Assembly (NCBI RefSeq): GCF_937958065.1
Contig: NZ_CALFXI010000013.1
Span: forward strand, 1-60,521
Reading direction: 5' to 3'
DNA length: 60,521 nucleotides
Source: an uncultured Steroidobacter sp.
Lineage (GTDB): Bacteria; Pseudomonadota; Gammaproteobacteria; Steroidobacterales; Steroidobacteraceae
Of the stretch, positions 1 through 8,228 are shown in pieces. A model generated the notes under the pieces. It made no database searches, had not been told where the DNA came from, and saw nothing but the letters and a program-made list of their open reading frames with translations. A program made the translations under genes and the position numbers. Positions within the stretch are counted from its first letter, which is position 1. The number at the start of each line of letters is the position of its first letter.

Positions 1-56
1 AGCGCTGGCTGGAACACGGCCGCCGGCTGCGCGACAGGATCTCGAGCTGGCTCTAG
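1..56 (+). CDS. Possible 3' end of an unidentified gene (partial)
   Basis: One plus-strand frame is open from the window edge and ends at a TAG whose bases overlap the stop codon of the convergent gene. The 17 visible residues (RWLEHGRRLRDRISSWL) look like an amphipathic, basic C-terminus but are too few to assign a family. The call rests only on the open frame and the tidy convergent arrangement, so it may be chance. Confidence 0.25.
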   Translation, partial: RWLEHGRRLRDRISSWL

Positions 57-1015
57 ATCATTCGCGAGCCGAGCAGCTTCTCGAAGTAGGCGATCGTGCG
101 CGTCAGTCCGTCGCGCAGCGGCACTTTCGGACTCCAGTCCAACAATTGCTTGGCCTTGCTGATGTCCGGCCGGCGCTGCCTGGGGTCATCCTTGGGCAGC
201 GGCCGATGCTCGATCCGGGAGCCCGAGCCGGTGATGTCGAGCACGGTCTGCGCCAGCTCCAGCATGGTGAACTCGCCGGGATTGCCGATATTGATCGGAC
301 CGGTCACCTCGTCGCCGCTGGCCATCAGCGCCACGAACGCCTCCACCATGTCATCGATGTAACAGAACGAGCGCGTCTGCGTGCCGTCGCCGTACACCGT
401 GATCGGCTGGTTGTGTAACGCTTGCATGATGAAGTTGGAAACGACGCGCCCGTCGTTCGGATGCATCCGCGGGCCGTAGGTGTTGAAGATGCGCATGACC
501 TTGATGCGCAGGTTGTGCTGGCGGTGATAGTCGAAGAACAACGTCTCGGCGCAGCGCTTGCCCTCGTCGTAGCAGGAACGCGGGCCGATGGAATTGACAT
601 TGCCCCAATATTCCTCGACCTGGGGATGCATGGAGGGATCGCCGTACACCTCGGAGGTGGATGCCTGCAGGATCCTGGCATGAACCCGCTTGGCGAGCCC
701 GAGCATATTGATGGCGCCATGCACGCTGGTTTTGGTGGTCTGCACCGGATCGTGCTGGTAATGAATGGGCGAGGCCGGGCACGCCAGGTTGAAAATCTCG
801 TCCACCTCCACGTACAGCGGAAATGTCACATCGTGGCGCATCAGCTCGAAATGCGAACAGTCGAGCAGCTGCGCGATGTTGCCCTTGGAACCCGTGAAAA
901 AATTATCCACGCACAGCACATCGTGACCATCGGCGATCAGCCGTTCGCACAGATGGGAGCCGAGAAACCCTGCCCCGCCCGTGATCAGAATGCGCTTGGT
1001 ACTGAATTGACTCAT
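53..1015 (-). CDS. uxs: UDP-glucuronate decarboxylase (UDP-xylose synthase), SDR family
   Basis: Converts UDP-glucuronate to UDP-xylose through an NAD-bound 4-keto intermediate in the cytoplasm, supplying a pentose donor for exopolysaccharide. The 320-residue protein is the normal length for the soluble bacterial enzyme. It shows the Rossmann motif GGAGFLG near residue 13, the STSEVYGDP segment, the catalytic YDEGK (Tyr/Lys) and the family-typical RIFNTYGPRM and DGRVVSNF segments. The ATG is preceded by GAGGA at good spacing. It lies just downstream of a GT4 gene on the same strand, consistent with a role in the neighbouring polysaccharide locus. The family is clear from the motifs; the sugar's destination is inferred. 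Confidence 0.93.
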   Translation of the reverse strand: MSQFSTKRILITGGAGFLGSHLCERLIADGHDVLCVDNFFTGSKGNIAQLLDCSHFELMRHDVTFPLYVEVDEIFNLACPASPIHYQHDPVQTTKTSVHGAINMLGLAKRVHARILQASTSEVYGDPSMHPQVEEYWGNVNSIGPRSCYDEGKRCAETLFFDYHRQHNLRIKVMRIFNTYGPRMHPNDGRVVSNFIMQALHNQPITVYGDGTQTRSFCYIDDMVEAFVALMASGDEVTGPINIGNPGEFTMLELAQTVLDITGSGSRIEHRPLPKDDPRQRRPDISKAKQLLDWSPKVPLRDGLTRTIAYFEKLLGSRMI

Positions 1016-1164
1016 ACGGTCCTCGCGAGCGAATGGCAGAATCGCCCGCCGACCGCGCGCTCAGCAGAGCATTCGGTCGGCCAGGCTGGCGAGTAACCGG
1101 CCGTGCATCAAAACTGTTCCAGGACTGCGGGAGTTGGCGTCGGACCCAGGGTCCTCGCAAGGGA

Positions 1165-2397
1165 TCAACCGGTCGACGCACTCGGCGCCCCTCGCGCCGC
1201 CGCATCCACCGGGGTCAATCGCAAGATCTCGGCGTAAACCGCCATCGTCTTCTCGACGGTGTGCTTCATGCTGAAGTGAATCAGCATTCGTTCGTAACCT
1301 TGCCTGCCGATCCGCCGCGCATAGTCCGGATCGCTCAGGAAGCGATCGATGGCATCGGCCAGGTCCTGGGGCTTGCCCGGATCGACCAGCAATCCGCTCT
1401 CCCCGCTCACCACCACTTCGGCGGGGCCGCCGATGGTGGTCGAGATCAGCGGCTTGGCACACGACATCGCTTCGAGGGTCACGATTCCGAACGGCTCGGG
1501 CGTGATCGACGTGTGGGTCACCACATCCATCAGCTCCATGTAGTCGATGGCGTTGCGCTGAAACCCGGTGAGAACGATGTTGCCAGTAACGTCGAGCTCT
1601 CTGGCGATGCGATCGATGCGCTCGCCGTAGGCGCGATCCGCGTTGCCGCAGTCTCCCACCAGCAGGCAGCGCAACTCGGGATATTTGTTTTTCAGCAGGG
1701 CCGTGGCGCGCACCAGCGTTTCCTGCCCCTTCCACTCACGAATGTTCCCTACCACGCCGATGACGGGCACGCCCTCGGGGATGGCGTGCTTGCGCCGCAG
1801 TTGGGCCGGCGTTTCCTTCCTCTGGTAGCGATCCAGATCGATGCCATTGTGAATCACCTGGATGTTCGGATAGTCGATGCCGTGCGCACGCATGGCGTTG
1901 TGCACGGCGTGCGACACGCACACGATGCGATCGAGTCGCCGCCCCAGGTAGCGCGAGATGGTCGAATAGCTCTGGTTGATGCCCATCTCGTGCGTGATGC
2001 AGGGAATGCCCAGCTGCCGGGCTGCCAGCATCCACGCATGATTGCGCGTCATCGAATTGTTCAGATTGATCAGGTCGATACGGTTCTCGCGCAGGTAACG
2101 CGCATAGACGCGGGCCTGCGCGAACAAGCCCCGCTGCAGATTGATCAGCCGCTTCAGCGGCCCCAGCACCCGATTCAGCGGCGCCGCGCTGAACTGGAAA
2201 GGCGGCAGATTGTCGAATAGCACGACTTCCGCGCCCGCCTCCTCGAAGGTGTCGATCAGGTAGTTCTCGCGATGGAAGCCAACGATCGGGTGATAGCGGG
2301 CGCGATCCAGGCCCCGCACCAGATCGAGCAGGACGAAATAGGAGCCGCCAACCGTGCCATCCCGGTTGCCTTCGATAAAAAGTAAGCGCTTGGGCAT
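1165..2397 (-). CDS. Glycosyltransferase family 4
   Basis: A 410-residue retaining glycosyltransferase of the GT-B fold. The N-terminal half (GGSYFVLLDLVRGL, acceptor side) is followed by the nucleotide-sugar half with VIGVVGNIREWKGQE near residue 225 and the EPFGIVTLEAMSCAKPLIST segment that supplies the E-x7-E motif. No signal peptide or membrane segment is seen, so it probably acts at the inner face of the inner membrane on a lipid-linked sugar. AGGGG precedes the ATG. It lies 149 bases upstream of the UDP-xylose synthase on the same strand. Donor and acceptor cannot be read from sequence. Confidence 0.88.
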   Translation of the reverse strand: MPKRLLFIEGNRDGTVGGSYFVLLDLVRGLDRARYHPIVGFHRENYLIDTFEEAGAEVVLFDNLPPFQFSAAPLNRVLGPLKRLINLQRGLFAQARVYARYLRENRIDLINLNNSMTRNHAWMLAARQLGIPCITHEMGINQSYSTISRYLGRRLDRIVCVSHAVHNAMRAHGIDYPNIQVIHNGIDLDRYQRKETPAQLRRKHAIPEGVPVIGVVGNIREWKGQETLVRATALLKNKYPELRCLLVGDCGNADRAYGERIDRIARELDVTGNIVLTGFQRNAIDYMELMDVVTHTSITPEPFGIVTLEAMSCAKPLISTTIGGPAEVVVSGESGLLVDPGKPQDLADAIDRFLSDPDYARRIGRQGYERMLIHFSMKHTVEKTMAVYAEILRLTPVDAAARGAPSASTG

Positions 2398-2647
2398 AGA
2401 CCCCTAACTGTATCCGGTTCCGACGCAACCCCTCTGTGAGGCGCCGCTCAACCCCGCCGGCCGTGGTGTATGGCCGTTCGACGGTCACTTTCGGACGGTA
2501 GCCTCGCTCGCTCGGGCGCGCTAGCGTAATCGAGCCGGCCGGGGCCAGCCATGGCCGTTTCGGCCATCCCCGACTGCGAACCAGACGACACATCGAAACG
2601 ACCTGCCCAGGTATGATTCGCGGTCTCCAACTGCAGTTTTCACGCGC

Positions 2648-3544
2648 GTGACAGAGACACCCTTCTTTTTCGCCCGCCAGGACGCCCGATTGTTCGGCAT
2701 CCTGCACTCGCCGGAAGGCGCGGCCCAGCCCCTGGCCTTCGTCATGAGCCATCCCTTCGGCGAAGAAAAGCTGTGGAGCCACCGCGTCTTCGTCAGCTGC
2801 GCCCGCGCCCTGGCGGCACGCGGCCACGCGGTGCTGCGTTTCGACTATTGCGGTGCTGGTGACAGCAGCGGCATGAGCGCCGACACGAGTCTCGACTCGC
2901 ATCGTGCCGACCTCGTGGCCGCGGTAGGCGCGCTCGAACAGCGCATGCCGGCGGTTCAGCAGATCGGCTTCATCGGACTGCGCCTGGGCGCCAGCGTCGC
3001 GGCATTGCTGGCCGAATCGAACGCGGGGCAACCCAGTCTTCCTCGCCTGCACGGCGCGCCATTGGTCCTGTGGGATCCGATCCTCGACGGCGATGCCTAT
3101 TTCCAGGAGCTGTTGCGTTCCAACCTGAGCACCCAGCTGGCGGTCTATGGCAAGGTGATCGACAACCGCGAGGTGCTCACTGCCCGCATTCGCGCCGGCG
3201 GAAGTGTCAACGTCGACGGCTACGAGATCGGCAAGGACCTGCTGGAGAGCTGCGGCGTGAGCACTTTACTCACAACCGAAAGCAAGCAGCATGCCGGCCC
3301 CACGCTGGTCGTGCAGATCGCCGCCACCGAGGCCCAGAAAGAGCGCGCCGATCTGAAGGCGCTGGCCGCCAGCTACCCCCAGGGCACGCTGTCGCGAGCG
3401 GCCGAGCAACCGTTCTGGCGCGAGATCAAACCCTTCTATGCACGCGCGAGCAAACTTCAGGAGCTCACTCTGCGGTGGCTGGATGAAGTACTGAGCGCGC
3501 CAGCGGCCATGCCGCTGCACACTGCCGCATCCGGCACTGAGTGA
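2648..3544 (+). CDS. Alpha/beta hydrolase, exosortase A system-associated type
   Basis: This 298-residue alpha/beta-hydrolase-fold protein resembles one member of the hydrolase pair that accompanies exosortase A loci (TIGR03100/TIGR03101). The fold is visible in SHPFGEEK (oxyanion region), VLRFDYCGAGDSSG and the helix after GFIGLRLGAS. The nucleophile elbow reads G-L-R-L-G at residues 110-114, so Arg112 stands where the usual GxSxG serine would be. Catalysis may therefore be atypical or absent. The next gene begins four bases after the stop and is a second hydrolase of the same superfamily. Substrate unknown. Confidence 0.78.
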   Translation: MTETPFFFARQDARLFGILHSPEGAAQPLAFVMSHPFGEEKLWSHRVFVSCARALAARGHAVLRFDYCGAGDSSGMSADTSLDSHRADLVAAVGALEQRMPAVQQIGFIGLRLGASVAALLAESNAGQPSLPRLHGAPLVLWDPILDGDAYFQELLRSNLSTQLAVYGKVIDNREVLTARIRAGGSVNVDGYEIGKDLLESCGVSTLLTTESKQHAGPTLVVQIAATEAQKERADLKALAASYPQGTLSRAAEQPFWREIKPFYARASKLQELTLRWLDEVLSAPAAMPLHTAASGTE

Positions 3545-3548
3545 TCGA

Positions 3549-4532
3549 ATGAATCCGGTGGGGACTTCACGCATGCAACAGACTGGCGATGTCAGCGCGG
3601 TCACCTTCTCCAGCAGCGACGGCAACACTCTGTTCGGCACCCTGCACTCGCCTGCCCGGCCCCGCGAGGATCTGCCGGTCATCGTGCTGCTTTCGCCCGG
3701 CGTGAAAATGCGGGTCGGGCCGGGCCGATTGTATGTACCGCTGACGGACGCGCTGGTGGAAATGGGCTATCGCGTGTTTCGATTCGATTTCTACGGGCTC
3801 GGCGATTCCACCGGCGAGCTGCAGGAAACGCTGCTGGCCGATGTTTATAACAACATCGAAGTGGGCCGGTATGTCACCGATACACGCAGTGCCATGCAAT
3901 GGCTGCGTGACAACGTGCACGCGAACAAATTCATTCTTGGCGGACTGTGCGGAGGCGCAATAACGGCCCTGCTGACCGCGGAGCGCGAACCGGAAGTCGA
4001 AGGTTTGCTGTCGCTGGGCATGACAGTCACCCTGGCGAGCAATGCGGCGACGCCCGCGAAATATCTGACCCGCGCACAGCTCGATTCCCGCCGCCAGGGC
4101 TATTACCGTCGCCTGCTGCAGCCCAAGTCGTGGTGGCGCCTGCTCACGTTCCAGAGCGAGTACGGTGTGATCTGGCGATCGATGAAACGGCTGATCGTCA
4201 AGGAGAAGCCGGCGACGCAGGCGGCCCCGATCGCGGCCACCGCCGAACAGCGCGGCAATGCCAATCCGCTGTTCCCGCCCGCGTTCTTCGCGTTCCTGAA
4301 ACGCGGCGGACGCGCACTGATGCTGTTCAGCGAAAAGGACCGGTTGCAGTCCGAATACGAAGAGAAATTCGCCGCGCCGTTCGCCGAGCAGTTGCGACCC
4401 TACCTTTCGCAGCTGCACCAGCACGTCGTTGCCGAAGCCAATCACGTGCTATCCTTCACGCCCTGGCAAAAAGAAATGGTCGCCGTGAGCCGCGGCTGGC
4501 TGGAGACCTTGCACGGAGCGAAGCGAGCATGA
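3549..4532 (+). CDS. Alpha/beta hydrolase, exosortase A system-associated type (second of pair)
   Basis: A 327-residue alpha/beta hydrolase. LLSPGVKMRVGPGR, VFRFDFYGLGDSTG and the nucleophile elbow G-L-C-G-G (Cys134) are visible, so a cysteine would replace the usual serine. A late acid/His region is suggested by EANHVLSF near residue 300. The first ATG is used here, but an internal ATG at 3573 has a better purine-rich leader (GGTGGGG) and would shorten the protein by eight residues. It is tightly linked to the preceding hydrolase and overlaps the next start by ATGA, so the three genes are probably translated together. Such pairs recur in exosortase A genomes; their reaction is not known to me. 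Confidence 0.8.
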   Translation: MNPVGTSRMQQTGDVSAVTFSSSDGNTLFGTLHSPARPREDLPVIVLLSPGVKMRVGPGRLYVPLTDALVEMGYRVFRFDFYGLGDSTGELQETLLADVYNNIEVGRYVTDTRSAMQWLRDNVHANKFILGGLCGGAITALLTAEREPEVEGLLSLGMTVTLASNAATPAKYLTRAQLDSRRQGYYRRLLQPKSWWRLLTFQSEYGVIWRSMKRLIVKEKPATQAAPIAATAEQRGNANPLFPPAFFAFLKRGGRALMLFSEKDRLQSEYEEKFAAPFAEQLRPYLSQLHQHVVAEANHVLSFTPWQKEMVAVSRGWLETLHGAKRA

Positions 4533-4981
4533 GCGGCGCCGACTCGACCGACGCTCCGGACTATCGGCTCGATCACGTCTGCCTGGCCGTGCGCAAGATC
4601 GCCCCCGCGCGCGCCGTGCTCGAAAAAATGCTGGGTTACACGGTCCGCACTGAAGTCGTCACCAACACGCGGCAGCAGGTGAACGTGCAATTCATGCGCA
4701 AGGCCGGTTCCATCGACATCAAGCTGATCGAGCCCTCCTCGCTGTCCTCGCCGCTGGTGGAATTCATCAAGGAGCGCGGCGGCGGATTGCATCACCTCGC
4801 ATTCAAGACCCAGCAGGTCGCCGCCGGGGTGCAGGACCTGGAATCCAAGGGCGCCCGCGTACTGGCCGCTGCGCAGCCCGGGGAAGCCTTCGATGATGCC
4901 GACATCGCCTTCGCGTTCCTGGGTGCCGGCCTGAACGTGGAGCTCATCGACACCGACCGGCGCCGCCTGGAAAAACCATAA
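4529..4981 (+). CDS. VOC family protein (methylmalonyl-CoA epimerase-like)
   Basis: A 150-residue protein of the vicinal-oxygen-chelate superfamily. LDHVCLAV near the start, GGGLHHLAF in the middle and LNVELID near the end match the metal-ligand positions (His, His, Glu) of methylmalonyl-CoA epimerase-like and glyoxalase-like proteins. The start is the ATG that overlaps the preceding hydrolase stop (ATGA), which indicates translational coupling. The co-located hydrolases hint that it acts on a small acyl or keto intermediate, possibly one made by the acyl carrier protein/acyl-CoA ligase genes of the same locus. That link is inference. Confidence 0.82.
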   Translation: MSGADSTDAPDYRLDHVCLAVRKIAPARAVLEKMLGYTVRTEVVTNTRQQVNVQFMRKAGSIDIKLIEPSSLSSPLVEFIKERGGGLHHLAFKTQQVAAGVQDLESKGARVLAAAQPGEAFDDADIAFAFLGAGLNVELIDTDRRRLEKP

Positions 4982-4991
4982 CGACGCAATC

Positions 4992-5789
4992 ATGGCTGAC
5001 CTACGATCCTCGCTACTGTTCCGGGCCGCGAAGAACTATCGCGAATATCGGCGCCTGCGTGCCCTGGCCAATCGGCCGCTCTCGGTCGCACCGCAGAGCT
5101 ATCCGGCGTACGTCATCAACCTGGAGCGCAGTCCGGAGCGCCGCCTGTACATCACCAGCCACTTGCGCAGCGTGGGCATCGAGCCCACCGTGCTGCCGGC
5201 CTTCGACGGCAAGAAACTGTCGATGGACGAGCTGGTCCGGGACGGCCGTTACAACGATGAGGTTTCGCGCCGCAGCTTCGATCGTTCGCTGCTGATGGGC
5301 GAGATCGGCTGCAGCCTGAGCCATCTGATGATCTATCAACGCATGGTCCGCGAAGGCACGCCGTACGCGCTGGTGAGCGAGGACGACGCACAATTCGCCC
5401 CCGACGCGCGTGAACGCATCGAGGCCGCGCTGAAGGCCGCTCCGCCGGACTGGGCCATCATCCAGCTGCGGTTCGACTGCCGTCATTTCGAGCCTGCCGG
5501 GGACGGCCTGGTGCGATTCAAATTCGGCAACTCCCTGCCTGCCTGCTCCACTGCCTATCTGGTCAGTCAGCGGGCCGCGCGCGTGCTTACCGAGAACGTC
5601 CTGCCGATTCGCTATCCGGCCGATTCGATGCTCGGGCGCGTCGACCAATGGGGCCTGTCGGCGCACGGCATTTGGCCGGAGCTGGTCGGCGTCAACAACG
5701 TGTTCCCCTCGGCGATTCAGGGCAATCGCAATTCCCGGTTCCGCGCCTCCAACCTGGTCAAGAACCTGTTGCTGAAAGTGCTCGGCTGA
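4992..5789 (+). CDS. Glycosyltransferase family 25 (LPS/EPS type)
   Basis: A 265-residue GT25 protein. Diagnostic segments are YVINLERSPERR near residue 38, the DGK segment, GEIGCSLSH near residue 98 and the SEDDAQF metal-binding acidic motif near residue 127. Family members add galactose or other hexoses to lipooligosaccharide or exopolysaccharide acceptors on the cytoplasmic face. It is the last gene of the plus-strand group beginning at 2648, ten bases after the VOC gene, and converges with the flippase gene three bases further on. Confidence 0.88.
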   Translation: MADLRSSLLFRAAKNYREYRRLRALANRPLSVAPQSYPAYVINLERSPERRLYITSHLRSVGIEPTVLPAFDGKKLSMDELVRDGRYNDEVSRRSFDRSLLMGEIGCSLSHLMIYQRMVREGTPYALVSEDDAQFAPDARERIEAALKAAPPDWAIIQLRFDCRHFEPAGDGLVRFKFGNSLPACSTAYLVSQRAARVLTENVLPIRYPADSMLGRVDQWGLSAHGIWPELVGVNNVFPSAIQGNRNSRFRASNLVKNLLLKVLG

Positions 5790-5792
5790 GGC

Positions 5793-7271
5793 TCACTTCT
5801 TCAGCTTGAGCACGGCCTTGATCATGCCGATGTTCATCGGCACGTAGACGGCGGCGCCGGTGAGGATCAGCCACACGATCTTGATCTTGCTGTCGGGGAG
5901 GAACTGATCCGCGAGCCAGATCGCGCCGCCGGCTGCCACGGATTTCACCAGCGCCGGCAGCAGCGGCCGTACCACCTCGAGCTTGCTCGCGCCCATGACC
6001 TGGGTGACCTGATACAGGCCGTATCCCAGGTTCAGCACCATCACGAAGCTCATGGCGGCCGCGGCACCCACGGTGCCTCCCAGCTTGATCGCGGGCACGA
6101 TCAGCACCAGGATGCTGACGACGCGAATCACCGCGATACGGAAACCGATATCCGGCCGGCCGATGCCGTTGAACATGTAGCCGTTCACGGTGACGATGGC
6201 GTGCAGCGCCCCGTAGATACAAAGAATGCGGAACGGCTCGACCGCGCTTTCCCAGCCGGCGCCGTAAAAGGTGCCGATCATCGTGCCGGCGGCCGCTGCC
6301 ATGCCCGCCATCACCGGCATCACCAGCGAAGCGATGACTTCGGTCACTTGCGCAAAGGTCTTGCGCAGCACCGGCAGATCGTTCTGGATCTTGCTGTAGG
6401 CCGGGAACATGATGTTCGAGAGCACGAACGCCACGTGCGTCGGTGGAAAGTTCGCCAGCAGGAACGCCACCGAATAGTGGCCGAGCTGGGTCACGTCCAG
6501 CATCTTGCCGATGACCGCGCCGCCCGCCTCGGAGGCGATGAACATCAGGATGGTCGAGGCGGTGATGAATTTGCCGTAGTGGAGCAGCTCCATCGCGACC
6601 TTGCGGTCGATATGAAACACCGGCCGGCCGGGAATGAGCACGTACGACATCACGGTCTTGATGAGCGCCGCGGCGACGAAGCTCGCGACCAGGGCCCACA
6701 CCGAACGCGTCCACCAGGCGATCGCGATCGCGATGACGAACGAGGAGAACCCGACCACGTTCTCGATGACTGCGATCTTCTTGAAGTCCAGCTCGCGGAT
6801 GGTCAGCATCAGGTCGATGTTGCCCAATCCGGAGAACAGAAAGCTCACGCCGAGCACGCTGATCAGCGCCACCAGCTCGGGCTTCTCGTAGAACGCGGAC
6901 ATGCCGTACGCGACGGGCACCATCAGCACGGCCAGCAGGATGCCGCGCAGAGCAAGCAGCGTGAACGCGGTGTCCTTGGCGGATGCCCAGTCGCCTTGAC
7001 GCTGGACCATGGCACTGCCGAAGCCGGTTTCGGTGATCAGCTGCGCGCCGCGGATGGCCATCAGGGACAGGGTCATCAGGCCGAACGCCTCCGGGACCAG
7101 CAGGCGAGCGAGCACCGCGGACTTGGCAAATGTCAGGCCGTTGACGCCGATGGTCGCCAGCGCCTGCCAGAAGCCGGAACGAAGGATCTTGCTCCTGAGC
7201 GAACCGTCGGTCCGGTTGAGAAAACCGAACAGCTCGCCGGCACGAGAGGAAAGTTTGGTCAGCATCCGCAC
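5793..7271 (-). CDS. Polysaccharide flippase (Wzx/WzxC-like, MOP superfamily)
   Basis: A 492-residue polytopic membrane protein with about 12-14 predicted transmembrane helices. The early motif SGFWQALATIGVNGLTFAKSAVLARLL and VPEAFGLMTLSLMAIRG are typical of oligosaccharide flippases of the WzxC kind. It would move the lipid-linked repeat unit across the inner membrane. The frame opens with GTG at 7271 and has an ATG two codons later; neither has a strong ribosome-binding site. A rho-independent terminator (7337-7369) separates it from the upstream lectin-like genes, so it probably has its own promoter in 7272-7336. Confidence 0.9.
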   Translation of the reverse strand: MRMLTKLSSRAGELFGFLNRTDGSLRSKILRSGFWQALATIGVNGLTFAKSAVLARLLVPEAFGLMTLSLMAIRGAQLITETGFGSAMVQRQGDWASAKDTAFTLLALRGILLAVLMVPVAYGMSAFYEKPELVALISVLGVSFLFSGLGNIDLMLTIRELDFKKIAVIENVVGFSSFVIAIAIAWWTRSVWALVASFVAAALIKTVMSYVLIPGRPVFHIDRKVAMELLHYGKFITASTILMFIASEAGGAVIGKMLDVTQLGHYSVAFLLANFPPTHVAFVLSNIMFPAYSKIQNDLPVLRKTFAQVTEVIASLVMPVMAGMAAAAGTMIGTFYGAGWESAVEPFRILCIYGALHAIVTVNGYMFNGIGRPDIGFRIAVIRVVSILVLIVPAIKLGGTVGAAAAMSFVMVLNLGYGLYQVTQVMGASKLEVVRPLLPALVKSVAAGGAIWLADQFLPDSKIKIVWLILTGAAVYVPMNIGMIKAVLKLKK

Positions 7272-7336
7272 AGGCTACATGGCCGACCGGCCCAGCGTCA
7301 CGCGCCAGTCCTCAATGCGGAGGCCTCGATTGTCAG

Positions 7337-7369
7337 TAAAACCGACGGCGGGCATTGCGCCCGCCGTCG
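7337..7369 (-). terminator. Rho-independent terminator of the lectin-like gene pair
   Basis: A perfect 11-bp stem (CGACGGCGGGC and its complement at 7343-7353 and 7359-7369) encloses a 5-base loop. On the minus strand it is followed at once by GTTTTA. It lies about 30 bases after the stop of the gene ending at 7396 and before the flippase, so it closes the lectin-like operon. Confidence 0.88.
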
Positions 7370-7395
7370 CAGGTTACAAACGCTTTACAAACGTA

Positions 7396-8226
7396 TTACT
7401 GGACCGAGTCGAGCACCGGCGGGTTCGGGCGGACGGCACCGTCCGGATCCGTTTCCGACAGGTGCCAGTTGTCCCACCGCTGCGTGCCGCTGGTCGTCGT
7501 CTGCGTGACGTAATTCGACATGATCAGCTTGTTGGGATTGACCGGCACGTTCTCGCGCAGCGCCACGTTGGTGTGTTCGGCCTTCAGCTCGCCGTTGACC
7601 CACAGGCGCACGATGCCATTGGACTGGCCGAGCGTGTTGGGCTTGATGTACAGCTTCAGCTTGTCCCACTGTCCAAAGCGCACCGCGGCCTTGGTGCCGA
7701 TGTTCTGCGACACCGTCGGCATGGCGCGATTGAAGCTGCCGTCCGCGTTCCACTTCAGGTGCTCGATGAAGTAGGTGTTGTCGCTGGTCCAGACGTTGAG
7801 AATGATCTGGTAGCGCCGCCGGCCATCGTTCACGTCTTCCAGGTTGATGATGGCAATCTTGTGCACGACGGCGCCGTCGCCGAACCGAAAGCCCGTGTCG
7901 AAACGGCTGTCGAACGACAGCCACACGCCATCGTCGGCCGCTTCGCCACCGACCCGTCGATTGTCACCAAACACGTATTCCTTGTAGTTGTCGGTGGAGC
8001 GCCCGGGGGTCATCACCGCCTGGGTCGAATAGCGGCCCGCCGAGGCGACCGACGAGGTGACGGTCATGGACGCATCCAGTCCGCCGTTCCATTCGCTGAA
8101 AGAGCCGGTTTCGAAGCTGCTCGAGAACGGCAGGCGTGCTGCCGCGCTCAGCGCCGGTTGAGCCGTGAAAGCCGCACCGACCAGACACAACGTGGCCGCC
8201 AGAGATTTTTTCGTGATTCGAACCAT
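7396..8226 (-). CDS. Secreted ConA-like/jelly-roll protein (lectin or polysaccharide-lyase-like)
   Basis: A 276-residue exported protein. A signal peptide is clear (MVRITKKSLAATLCLVGAAF, ending near ALSAAA). The mature part begins LPFSSSFETGSFSEW, the usual opening of concanavalin-A-like jelly-roll domains of heparin lyase or LamG type. Later strands (WLSFDSRF, KLKLYIKP, IVRLWVNGEL) fit the same beta sandwich. It ends RPNPPVLDSVQ, almost the same tail as the gene just upstream. Only two bases separate the two genes. It probably binds or cleaves the exopolysaccharide outside the inner membrane; no catalytic residues can be named with confidence. Confidence 0.72.
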   Translation of the reverse strand: MVRITKKSLAATLCLVGAAFTAQPALSAAARLPFSSSFETGSFSEWNGGLDASMTVTSSVASAGRYSTQAVMTPGRSTDNYKEYVFGDNRRVGGEAADDGVWLSFDSRFDTGFRFGDGAVVHKIAIINLEDVNDGRRRYQIILNVWTSDNTYFIEHLKWNADGSFNRAMPTVSQNIGTKAAVRFGQWDKLKLYIKPNTLGQSNGIVRLWVNGELKAEHTNVALRENVPVNPNKLIMSNYVTQTTTSGTQRWDNWHLSETDPDGAVRPNPPVLDSVQ

Positions 8227-8228
8227 TA

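Noticed and set aside
422..1096. Long open frames antisense to real genes, seen throughout (for example 1033-2220, 22185-24191, 31896-33722, 39615-41225)
   Set aside because: They are Arg/His/Ala-rich shadows of high-GC genes on the opposite strand, with no family motif or ribosome-binding site.
1142..1154. GGACCC-A-GGGTCC as a terminator after the GT4 gene at 1165
   Set aside because: The single-base centre cannot form a loop, and no T-run follows.
2589..2617. TATGAT as -10 of the hydrolase operon
   Set aside because: No acceptable -35 at the right distance, so the match is not convincing.
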